Of a stretch of DNA of 13,437 nt, positions 6,354 through 13,035 are shown in pieces (position 1 is the stretch's first letter; the number at the start of each line of letters is the position of its first letter). This stretch comes from an uncultured Bdellovibrionales bacterium. GTDB lineage: Bacteria; Bdellovibrionota; Bdellovibrionia; Bdellovibrionales; JAMPXM01. A program made the position numbers and the translations under genes. The notes below the pieces were generated by a model. That model saw nothing but the letters and a program-made list of their open reading frames with translations. It had not been told where the DNA came from and ran no database searches. The stretch covers positions 1 to 13,437 of the forward strand of contig CALBDW010000125.1 of NCBI GenBank assembly GCA_937927435.1. The letters are read 5' to 3'.

Positions 6354-8381
6354 TTAACGTGTGCGCCCAGGAACGGTTGTACCTGTGCCGATCGGAGTCG
6401 TTCCGATCGGAGTCGTTCCGATCGGCATCGTTCCGATTCCAATCGTTCCGGTAAGGCCGGTCGAAGTTCCCAAGCCGACATCAAGTCCCAGACCGTAGGT
6501 CGCACCGTAGTTCAACATCTGCATACGATACACGAGCGAATAGTACTCGGCCATCAGGCTTTGCTGAGCCCGGAGACGCGCGGCCGCTTGCTGAGCCGCT
6601 TGAGCCTGCACCTGCAGAGCCATTTGGTATTGCTGCATTTGCATTTGCAGCAGTTGTTGCTGCATTTGGAGACCCCCGAGATCCGCGAGACCGCCCGCCA
6701 AGCCAGGCATGCCCATCAAACCGATGCCGCCAGCAAGCCCCGGCATACCCATGAGGCCCACACCGCCCGCGAGTCCGACCGGCATACCGCCCATAGCGGG
6801 AACCATAAAGCCAGCCCCCATTCCGGGCATACCCATCAGACCTCCGGCCATTCCAAAGCCAAGCATCGGGTTGAATCCGTTACCCCACGGACCGGCCATT
6901 CCCCACGGCCCCATGCCCGGCGCGAACATGCCGCCGACAAAGGGCGAATAGCCCATGACCCCCATGGGATAACCGAACGGGCTCGCCATTGAATACGGAG
7001 TCATGAACGGGTTCTGCATGCCGAACGGACTCATCATGCCGACCGGGCTCACCATTCCATACGGACCCATTTGCAAACCGCCGCCGAACATGCCCGGCGC
7101 GCATCCGAATCCGCCTTGTGTGCCCGCGCTGATCGCACCATAAAGTCCAGCCGCGAAGAACGGATAGCCATACTGCCCGAACTGATAAGGCATCGTCGGC
7201 CAGCCCAATTTGTTCAAGTTTTCATTGTTCGCTTTATTGGCTTTGTAACCGAAATACTCAGCCAAGCCGCCCACGACCGTCCCCGCGATCAAGGGAAGAA
7301 GCGTATTCCAGGTGCTGTTACGCGCTTCCACTCTTTGGCGAGGACGATAACAATCGCCGCTGGGGCAGCTCGCTTCAAGCTCGCTGTCGTATTTCCGGTC
7401 ACGTCTTAAATCGCCGATCTGCTCGCCGATTTGGTTGATATCGTCTTCGAGTTTCGCGATCAGGTTGCGGAGCTTGTCGATTTCTTTCGAAATCTTCCGG
7501 TAGTTTTCAAGTGCACGAACGCACTTGGCTTGCATATTGCCCTTCTTCGCGTCGTCTTGCAGGAAGAAGGGATGACGGCAAGCCATGGGGCTGATGCCGC
7601 CGCCGTTCCGGCAGATCGCCTTCCAAGGCTCCAGTTTCTGCAGCTCTTTATTCGGGTTACAGAAGCTGGCCATAAAGCCCGCTCCACCGCCACCGAATCC
7701 TCCACCTATGCTCGACCATGCCGAGTTGATCGCATCGATCTCGGAACCGCTTACGATGCTTGCGGGAGCGCGGCTCACGCTGGCCGGCATCCGCTGCTGC
7801 ACAGGTTCAGCCGAACTGATTTCGGGAAGCCCTTTGATCGGCTTCGGCACGGCCCCTTCATCGTCATCAGGTGAACCGGCGCATATGCCATCGACACAGC
7901 CCTCATCAGACTCATGAGTCGTCGAAGGCTTCGGCACCACGTATTCCTCTTCCTCCTCCTCCTCTTCCACTGGGTAAGAGGGACCACAGCTATTATCTGG
8001 ACGCGGGCATCCACCGCCCTCGTAAACCGGCGGACGGTCGTGGCAGAAACAGTTGTAGCCGTTTTCCATATGATCCAGAACGATGGGCGCCCAAAAGCCC
8101 GTCAGAGTGTCGTTGATATCCGAAGCGTACTGATCTTTTCTTCTTTCGAGGTCACGCAATCTCCGCTTCGCATCGCGAAGTTCTTGGCGCATCTCGCGGC
8201 GCAAATCCTGAAGTTCCGCGATCTCATCGTCATAGCTGGTGGAACCTTTGGCAGCACCGTAGGGATAGGGGCAAATCGGCATGCCTCCATACATTCCCGT
8301 TCCCCACATCTGCGCTTGCGATACCGACGTGAAGGCAAAGTTGCTCGCAAGAAGGAGAATCGCCACCATTCTGAAATTCAT
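6354..8381 (-). CDS. Large secreted low-complexity Gly/Met-rich protein, unknown function
   Basis: The family is not recognised. The 675-residue protein has a signal peptide with SQA cleavage after A23. Next come a coiled-coil segment (about 50-90), a Cys/Pro-rich part with C111, C113, C125 and C132, an eight-Glu run (139-146), an acidic linker, and a second coiled coil (about 288-330). A hydrophobic Gly-containing segment (about 359-380) follows. From about 400 to 570 it is very rich in Gly, Met, Pro, Phe and Tyr, including two copies of GLMGMPGLAGG. A Gln-rich helix (571-608) and a C-terminal Thr-Pro-Ile-Gly repeat complete it. All 14 cysteines lie before residue 430. The ATG at 8379-8381 has AGGAG five bases upstream. 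Exported surface, sheath-like or adhesive roles are plausible; none is shown. Confidence 0.87.
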   Translation of the reverse strand: MNFRMVAILLLASNFAFTSVSQAQMWGTGMYGGMPICPYPYGAAKGSTSYDDEIAELQDLRREMRQELRDAKRRLRDLERRKDQYASDINDTLTGFWAPIVLDHMENGYNCFCHDRPPVYEGGGCPRPDNSCGPSYPVEEEEEEEEYVVPKPSTTHESDEGCVDGICAGSPDDDEGAVPKPIKGLPEISSAEPVQQRMPASVSRAPASIVSGSEIDAINSAWSSIGGGFGGGGAGFMASFCNPNKELQKLEPWKAICRNGGGISPMACRHPFFLQDDAKKGNMQAKCVRALENYRKISKEIDKLRNLIAKLEDDINQIGEQIGDLRRDRKYDSELEASCPSGDCYRPRQRVEARNSTWNTLLPLIAGTVVGGLAEYFGYKANKANNENLNKLGWPTMPYQFGQYGYPFFAAGLYGAISAGTQGGFGCAPGMFGGGLQMGPYGMVSPVGMMSPFGMQNPFMTPYSMASPFGYPMGVMGYSPFVGGMFAPGMGPWGMAGPWGNGFNPMLGFGMAGGLMGMPGMGAGFMVPAMGGMPVGLAGGVGLMGMPGLAGGIGLMGMPGLAGGLADLGGLQMQQQLLQMQMQQYQMALQVQAQAAQQAAARLRAQQSLMAEYYSLVYRMQMLNYGATYGLGLDVGLGTSTGLTGTIGIGTMPIGTTPIGTTPIGTGTTVPGRTR
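6391..6450 (-). repeat. 15-bp tandem repeat, four units
   Basis: Two identical units of ATCGGAGTCGTTCCG (6391-6405, 6406-6420) are followed by a unit with one change (6421-6435) and a diverged unit (6436-6450). They encode the IGTTP-type pentapeptide repeat at the C-terminus of the 675-residue secreted protein. Because the unit is a multiple of three, copy changes would lengthen or shorten the tail without breaking the frame. Confidence 0.9.
6690..6761 (-). repeat. 36-bp coding repeat, two units
   Basis: Residues 541-552 and 553-564 of the secreted protein are 12-residue repeats that both end in GLMGMPGLAGG and differ only in the first residue (V or I). Related GGLMGMPGM and VGLAGG segments flank them. 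The DNA copies have diverged at synonymous sites, which suggests an old duplication kept by protein-level selection. Confidence 0.75.
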
Positions 8382-8488
8382 AACGACTCCTCATTGTCGG
8401 TGCTCTCGCTGAAAACCCGTCGTGACACTTCCAACGGAACACCTGGGGCGGATACAAAAAACGCCCATCTACATTTATTCAATCGTAC

Positions 8489-8628
8489 TTTTCGACAGTT
8501 TCGGTACGAGACTTGACTCGTTTCGCTGCATTTGCGACCAAGGGCGCGGAAGAATCTTAGGTCCAGCCGACAAAAAGCCCTGCATCCAGCCGATGGTCTT
8601 GTCTAAATTTTCGACAATAACTTTCGAC
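8489..8628. repeat. TTTCGAC repeats in divergent intergenic region
   Basis: TTTTCGACA occurs at 8489-8497 and 8608-8616, and a further TTTCGAC at 8622-8628, all in the same direction between the divergent secreted-protein and kinase genes. A TCGTAC/GTACGA inverted repeat (8483-8488, 8504-8509) brackets the first copy. They could be operator sites for either gene. Short repeats of this size can arise by chance. No convincing -35/-10 pair was found for either gene in this 294-base gap. Confidence 0.3.
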
Positions 8629-8675
8629 TTCGCCGCTTGCACCGCTTCTCTTCCGATCCTACACTGAGGAGACGC

Positions 8676-9782
8676 ATGAAACATTCCATCCTTTGCGTTG
8701 ATGACGAAGTCGACAACGTCGATGCCCTCGAGCGTTTGTTTCGGCGCAAGTACCGTGTCTTCAAGACGACATCCCCGTCTGAGGCGCTTGAAATCCTGAA
8801 GAACAATAAAATCACCGTCATCATCAGCGACCAGCGCATGCCGCAAATAACCGGCGTCGAACTTCTCGCCGAGTCGATTCAGTACCATCCGAACGCGATC
8901 CGCATTCTGCTCACTGGTTACACTGATATCGAGTCGGTGGTGGCGGCCATCAACTCGGGCCAGATCTACCGCTACGTGACCAAGCCGTGGGATCCAGTGG
9001 ATCTCGCTAACGCCGTCGATAAAGCGGTCGAGCGCTACGAAATCGGAGAAGAACTGGTCGAGAAAAACATCGCTCTCCAGAAAGCCCTCGACGAACTGAA
9101 GACTCTCGACGAGGCAAAAAGCCAGTTCATGATTCTGGTTAACCATGAACTCAAGACGCCGCTCACCTCGATGCTGAGTTTCGCAGATCTCCTGGCCGAA
9201 ACCCGGCTCGACGACGAACAGAAACGCATGCTTTCGAGAATCAAAGCAGCCGCCTTGAGACTTCAAGATATGATCAACGACGCCCTCGAGTACGTTTCGG
9301 CCGAGACCGCGCAGATGAAACTCGAAATAAAGCCGGTCGCGGCCGGCGCGATCTTCGCGGAGCCTTCGATTCCGGGCTCGATTTTGCAATTGGCGGTCGA
9401 ACGCAGCCTCCGCTTCCGTTACTCGCTTGAAAGCCGAAAAGTCGACTGCGACGAAAAGATCATCCGCAACGTTTTCCGTCGGCTTATCCACAACGCCGCA
9501 AAATTCGCGGAAAACGGCAGCGAGGTCGAGGTGAAAGGAGAAGTCCAAGGGGGCCGTTACAGAGTTTCAATCGTCAATCGCGGAGGTCCGATCGACGAAC
9601 GGCAGATCGAACGACTGCTGAAGCCTTTCACTTTAAACGAAAACGCCCTCAATCACTCGGTTGGAACGGGGCTTGGACTCAGCATTTGTCAGGCCCTTTT
9701 GAAACTTCACGGATCAAAACTCGATCTCGTCTCCAAAGATTCAACCATCCGGGTTTCGTTCGATCTCGCCCTTTCGGCGTAA
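8676..9782 (+). CDS. Receiver domain-histidine kinase signalling protein
   Basis: The 368-residue cytoplasmic protein joins an N-terminal receiver domain to a histidine kinase core, without membrane segments. Receiver residues are D9-D10 (acidic pocket), D52 in VIISDQRMP (phosphoacceptor), T80 and K103 (in TKPW). A coiled linker (about 115-148) leads to the H-box NHELKTPL with H157. The N-box is around N273 and the G2 box is GTGLGLS (330-336). The G1 box reads NRGGPID, so asparagine replaces the usual aspartate, a variant seen in some active kinases. ATG 8676 is chosen because GAGGAG (8666-8671) precedes it and the receiver starts at residue 4; an upstream in-frame ATG at 8637 adds only unlikely residues. 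Its location between two pilus blocks suggests, but does not prove, a role in pilus control. Confidence 0.93.
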   Translation: MKHSILCVDDEVDNVDALERLFRRKYRVFKTTSPSEALEILKNNKITVIISDQRMPQITGVELLAESIQYHPNAIRILLTGYTDIESVVAAINSGQIYRYVTKPWDPVDLANAVDKAVERYEIGEELVEKNIALQKALDELKTLDEAKSQFMILVNHELKTPLTSMLSFADLLAETRLDDEQKRMLSRIKAAALRLQDMINDALEYVSAETAQMKLEIKPVAAGAIFAEPSIPGSILQLAVERSLRFRYSLESRKVDCDEKIIRNVFRRLIHNAAKFAENGSEVEVKGEVQGGRYRVSIVNRGGPIDERQIERLLKPFTLNENALNHSVGTGLGLSICQALLKLHGSKLDLVSKDSTIRVSFDLALSA

Positions 9783-9823
9783 AACTTGTAAACTGGCCCA
9801 CTTCCATGGTGGCGGATCTAAAT

Positions 9824-9845
9824 AGCGGATATGACCCCGCTTTTT
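9824..9845 (+). terminator. Weak candidate terminator after the kinase gene
   Basis: AGCGG (9824-9828) and CCGCT (9837-9841) can form a five-base-pair stem followed by TTTTT, 41 bases past the kinase stop codon. The stem is short, so the call is tentative. The surrounding 217-base gap also has an 8-bp inverted repeat (AAACTGGC at 9790-9797, GCCAGTTT at 9877-9884) and a GC-rich stem-forming stretch at 9908-9925. A clear promoter for the secretin gene could not be picked out. Confidence 0.35.
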
Positions 9846-9999
9846 GAACGTTATCGGTTTATCTCCACGATTGTGAGCCAGTTTTTAAAACTTGAATTAA
9901 CGGGCATCCGGCCTACGGACGCCGGGCACACTCACCTTCAATCTATTGCGCTCTGAGGACAGCGCCCGCTTTGCAGCTCTCGCCGATGCGAGGTCAGAA

Positions 10000-11289
10000 A
10001 TGCGGGCGATTTCAATCACCCTTTTTGCGTTTTTTCTTTTCAGCCAAAAGGCTTCCGCCGCCGAAACGCTTGTTCTTTCAATCGGGCGCTGGGGCGAGTG
10101 GAAAGTCCCCAACTCCGCAAGCGTTTCCGTATCCAACGGGTCGATCGTCCGAGTGACGGATCTCGGGGCCAAAGTGAAAATCACAGCGAAGAAACTCGGC
10201 CTCGCCGAGTTGCGTGCCGGCGACAAAAGACTTTCCGTTTTCGTCGTTCGAGAACCGGTCCGTCGCCTTTACGAAAGCCTGAAAGAGAAATTGAACGACA
10301 AAAGGGGGTTAGAGGTCGTCATGGATCCGGACGATCAAAAAGGCTCACGCATCCGGGTCACAGGCCGCCTCCTCCGGTGGGAAGACTGGAAAGCGTTGGG
10401 ACAGGCAGCTTCCGGCTCTAATGCCTCGTTCGAGTTCGAAGCCGCCGTTCCCGACGAAATTGCCGTTGAAGCGGAAAACTATTTTCGTTCCCTTCTGCGC
10501 GCGTCGTTCTTGCCGGAACTGGCTTTGAAAGTCCGTCCATATGCCGAAGTCACTGTCGCGACCGACCGTCCCGAAATCAAAAAACGAGTACAACGGGTTT
10601 TGGGGCCCTTCGGTTTCAAACTAAGTGTGGACCCGTCGGCATTGGGACTTGAGCCCCTCGTTCGCGTTCGGCTGATCGTAGCGGAGTTCCGCAAAAACCT
10701 GATGCGCAAGCTCGGTGTGCAATGGCCCGGTTCTTACGAAGCCCGTTTGCTGCCCGAATTCCAAGCAGTCGGCGAGGCGGCTGTTTTACCCTTCGACCTG
10801 CATGCTCTCGAAGACCGTGGATTCGGAAAAGTGCTTGCCTCTCCCACCCTCCTTTGCCGGAGCGGGAAAGAAGCCGAATTTCTCGCGGGCGGAGAGATCC
10901 CGATTCGAACGGGCGGAAGGAAAACCCAAGATGTCGTCTGGAAGAAGTACGGCATCCTCCTGAAGATCCGGCCCAAAGCCGACCACTCCGGACGCATGAG
11001 CATCGGCATTATCACAGAGGTATCAATGGTCGATACCGCGAACGCGGTCGAAGGGATACCGGGCTTCCTCACCAACCGTATCGAGTCGCATTTCGATCTC
11101 GCAAGCTCGCGAACGATCGTTCTTTCCGGATTGATCAAGAAAGAATGGGGTGAAATGGCGCAAGGCCTGCCGGGTCTCTCAAACCTGCCGGTGCTGGGAG
11201 CTCTTTTCTCCAGCCGCGGTTACCGTGACAATCAAACGGAACTTGTTGTCTTCGTCACTCCGGAACTCGCACGAATTGACGAGGGCTGA
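10000..11289 (+). CDS. cpaC: Tad-type secretin (CpaC/RcpA)
   Basis: CpaC/RcpA forms the outer-membrane secretin channel through which the Tad pilus passes. The 429-residue protein has a signal peptide ending ASA (cleavage after A20). Its N-terminal domain (about 22-83, LSIGRWGEWKVP and VTDLGAKVKITAKKLG) matches the pilus-assembly N domain of CpaC. A linker is followed by the secretin core from about 220: VRVRLIVAEFRK, LASPTLLCRSGKEAEFLAGGEIPI (279-302), GILLKIRPKA (318-327), and the C-terminal hallmark GLPGLSNLPVLGALFSSR (389-406) then ELVVFVTPEL (414-423). The start at 10000 is preferred to the in-frame 9946 because it gives a proper signal peptide and has AGGT-type bases just upstream. It is followed after three bases by cpaF. 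Confidence 0.95.
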   Translation: MRAISITLFAFFLFSQKASAAETLVLSIGRWGEWKVPNSASVSVSNGSIVRVTDLGAKVKITAKKLGLAELRAGDKRLSVFVVREPVRRLYESLKEKLNDKRGLEVVMDPDDQKGSRIRVTGRLLRWEDWKALGQAASGSNASFEFEAAVPDEIAVEAENYFRSLLRASFLPELALKVRPYAEVTVATDRPEIKKRVQRVLGPFGFKLSVDPSALGLEPLVRVRLIVAEFRKNLMRKLGVQWPGSYEARLLPEFQAVGEAAVLPFDLHALEDRGFGKVLASPTLLCRSGKEAEFLAGGEIPIRTGGRKTQDVVWKKYGILLKIRPKADHSGRMSIGIITEVSMVDTANAVEGIPGFLTNRIESHFDLASSRTIVLSGLIKKEWGEMAQGLPGLSNLPVLGALFSSRGYRDNQTELVVFVTPELARIDEG

Positions 11290-11292
11290 GCG

Positions 11293-12408
11293 ATGCCAAC
11301 AAGTCTTTCGGATCTTGCGCGAACCATCCAAAACGAAATCGACCGGCTTCCTCCGGTGGATCCACTGACCCTTTCCTCTCCGGAAGAGGCGGAGGAAGGT
11401 AAGCGCGTACGAGAAATCATCCACCACGTTTGCTCGAAGGTAAATCCTGAAGTCCTGAACCGAATTGAAGACGATTTTTTCCGTGCCGGTCCTCTGGAGA
11501 CGCTTCTTCACGACCGCGAGATCACCGAAATTATCGTCAACGGTCCCAACTCAATCTGGTTTGAAAAAGCGGGACGCCTAATCCGCCACGACGATATCTT
11601 TCTCTCCGATCTCAACTACCGGAACTTCATCGCCCGCCTGGGTCGCGAAGCGGGAATCCACGCAAGCTTGGACTGCCCGTTCGGCGATGGCCACTGGCGG
11701 GAATCCCGCGTTCATCTCGTCCTTCCTCCCGCATCCAAACATCACGCCGTTATTTCCATCCGACGTCATCCGAAAACGGCCTGGACATTCGATCGCCTTG
11801 CCGAACGCGGGTGGGCTCCGCCTTCCGCGATTGAAACAATTCGGCGGTTAATCGACGAACGCGCGAACATCCTCGTTGTCGGCGGAACGGGAACGGGGAA
11901 AACGTCTGTTCTCGGAGCCTGTCTCACCACTCTGGTTGATAATGAACGTGTGCTGTTGATCGAAGACGTCGACGAGCTCCCGGTTCCGAACGACATCAGC
12001 GGCAAACTTCTGACCCGACGGGATGCGAACGGCGTTTTGCGGGAAATCGACCAAGCGGAACTTGTGCGCCAGGCTCTACGCATGCGGCCTGACCGAATCG
12101 TCATGGGTGAGATTCGCGGCGGCGAGGCCAAAGACCTCTTAATGGCCTTCGCCACAGGACATACCGGCTGCATGGGCACCTTGCATGCCGACTCCGCAAG
12201 ACAAGCCCTGCTCCGGCTCGAAATGCTGGTTCAGATCGGAGCGCCTCAATGGAGCCTCCATACCGTCCGGCGATTAATACAGTTGAGCATCCAAGCGATT
12301 ATAGTGGTCGGCCGAAGCGAGGACGGAGGCCGCCGGCTCTGCGGAATCCATCGCCTTGTCTCCCTCGAAGACAGCGGCTTCCTGCTAGAAAACCTGCTGT
12401 CCGTTTGA
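11293..12408 (+). CDS. cpaF: Tad pilus assembly ATPase (CpaF/TadA)
   Basis: CpaF/TadA is the cytoplasmic hexameric ATPase that powers Tad pilus assembly. This 371-residue version shows the N-terminal TEIIVNGP element (78-85), Walker A GGTGTGKT (197-204), the Asp box LLIEDVDELP (221-230), Walker B-like IVMGEIRGGEA (269-279), and the His box GHTGCMGTLHAD (289-300). It is at the short end for the family because the N-terminal extension is small. The ATG lies three bases after the cpaC stop and has only a weak GAGGG-like site, so translational coupling is likely. No tadB or tadC follows. The gene ends one base from the end of the oppositely directed next gene. Confidence 0.95.
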   Translation: MPTSLSDLARTIQNEIDRLPPVDPLTLSSPEEAEEGKRVREIIHHVCSKVNPEVLNRIEDDFFRAGPLETLLHDREITEIIVNGPNSIWFEKAGRLIRHDDIFLSDLNYRNFIARLGREAGIHASLDCPFGDGHWRESRVHLVLPPASKHHAVISIRRHPKTAWTFDRLAERGWAPPSAIETIRRLIDERANILVVGGTGTGKTSVLGACLTTLVDNERVLLIEDVDELPVPNDISGKLLTRRDANGVLREIDQAELVRQALRMRPDRIVMGEIRGGEAKDLLMAFATGHTGCMGTLHADSARQALLRLEMLVQIGAPQWSLHTVRRLIQLSIQAIIVVGRSEDGGRRLCGIHRLVSLEDSGFLLENLLSV

Positions 12409-12409
12409 A

Positions 12410-12895
12410 TCACGCCATCCGGTCGATGAAGCTTCCTTTCGGGAACAGGCCTTCCGGCTGCTGAAGAGTCGTCAACTCGTCATATTCGCCCGAATCCTCA
12501 TAATCATATCGACCGCTGGCGACCTTGAAGTCTCCGGCTTTGAATCCGGCGGGCTTGGAAGCCTCACGCGAAACCATGGGAGCGACGTCGGACAATTCGT
12601 CATGCTTCATATCGTGACCCGCTTGGCTTTTGTTTCTGATGAAAAACTTATCGCTCAACTCGGTCGCGATTGCAGCCATCTGGCTGTCTTTCGTACGCCA
12701 ATCCATCATCTCGGAATGAGCCCGAGAACCTCTCTCGACAGCGCGTCCGAACGCGGGTTCAGACTTTTCGGCGAGGGAAGAAACGGCTTGCGGTCTGCCG
12801 AAACCGGGAGTCCCCGGTCTCACGGGTGGCGCCTCGCTAAGATCAACTGACGTCAAACGCGGAGACGCTTTGACAATGCCACTGATTTTTTCCAT
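12410..12895 (-). CDS. Uncharacterised hydrophilic protein, probably disordered
   Basis: I do not recognise this 161-residue protein. It has no signal peptide or membrane segment. The N-terminal 50 residues are Pro/Ser/Gly-rich (APPVRPGTPGFGRP near 22-35). A likely helical centre runs from about 52 to 92, with MMDWRTKDSQMAAIATELSD. The C-terminus is acidic and Tyr-rich (RYDYEDSGEYDE, 129-140), ending GLFPKGSFIDRMA. ATG 12893-12895 is chosen because AGGAGG (12901-12906) lies five bases upstream; the frame stays open further upstream, but that part overlaps aspS in another frame and is not coding-like. It lies 140 bases downstream of aspS on the same strand and could be co-transcribed with it. 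Its stop is one base from that of cpaF. Confidence 0.82.
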   Translation of the reverse strand: MEKISGIVKASPRLTSVDLSEAPPVRPGTPGFGRPQAVSSLAEKSEPAFGRAVERGSRAHSEMMDWRTKDSQMAAIATELSDKFFIRNKSQAGHDMKHDELSDVAPMVSREASKPAGFKAGDFKVASGRYDYEDSGEYDELTTLQQPEGLFPKGSFIDRMA

Positions 12896-12958
12896 GACTA
12901 CCTCCTGTAGTGCGCGCGTCTTCCCGGTTCTGACGAAGGTCGGAATCCCAAACGCGCT

Positions 12959-12979
12959 GGAGAAGCATTCTGCTTCTCC
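12959..12979. other. Hairpin between aspS and the 161-residue protein gene
   Basis: GGAGAAGC (12959-12966) pairs with GCTTCTCC (12972-12979) around a five-base loop, and the stem could be extended one pair. No T-tract follows on the minus strand, so it is not a standard terminator. It may stabilise the aspS 3' end or reduce read-through to the downstream gene. Confidence 0.5.
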
Positions 12980-13035
12980 ACCCACCTCTTCGGCATCTCG
13001 GAATGAGACTGAACAAGACCTGAGACCGGATTTCC

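Noticed and set aside
6561..6992. His/Thr-rich and Pro/Ile-rich plus-strand frames within the secreted-protein gene
   Set aside because: They are antisense readings of the Gly/Met/Pro-rich repeat region and have no independent support.
8639..8665. TTGCAC-N17-TACACT as promoter of the kinase gene
   Set aside because: It would start transcription only a few bases before the ATG and exclude the GAGGAG ribosome site from the message, so it is unlikely despite good spacing.
8475..9548. Minus-strand open frame of 357 codons opposite the kinase gene
   Set aside because: It is fully antisense to a gene with clear receiver and kinase motifs, and the product resembles no family.
9897..9945. REP-like GC-rich palindromic element before the secretin gene
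   Set aside because: CCGGC/GCCGG (9908-9925) can form a short hairpin, but there is only one copy in the window and no flanking repeat structure, so a repeat element cannot be claimed.
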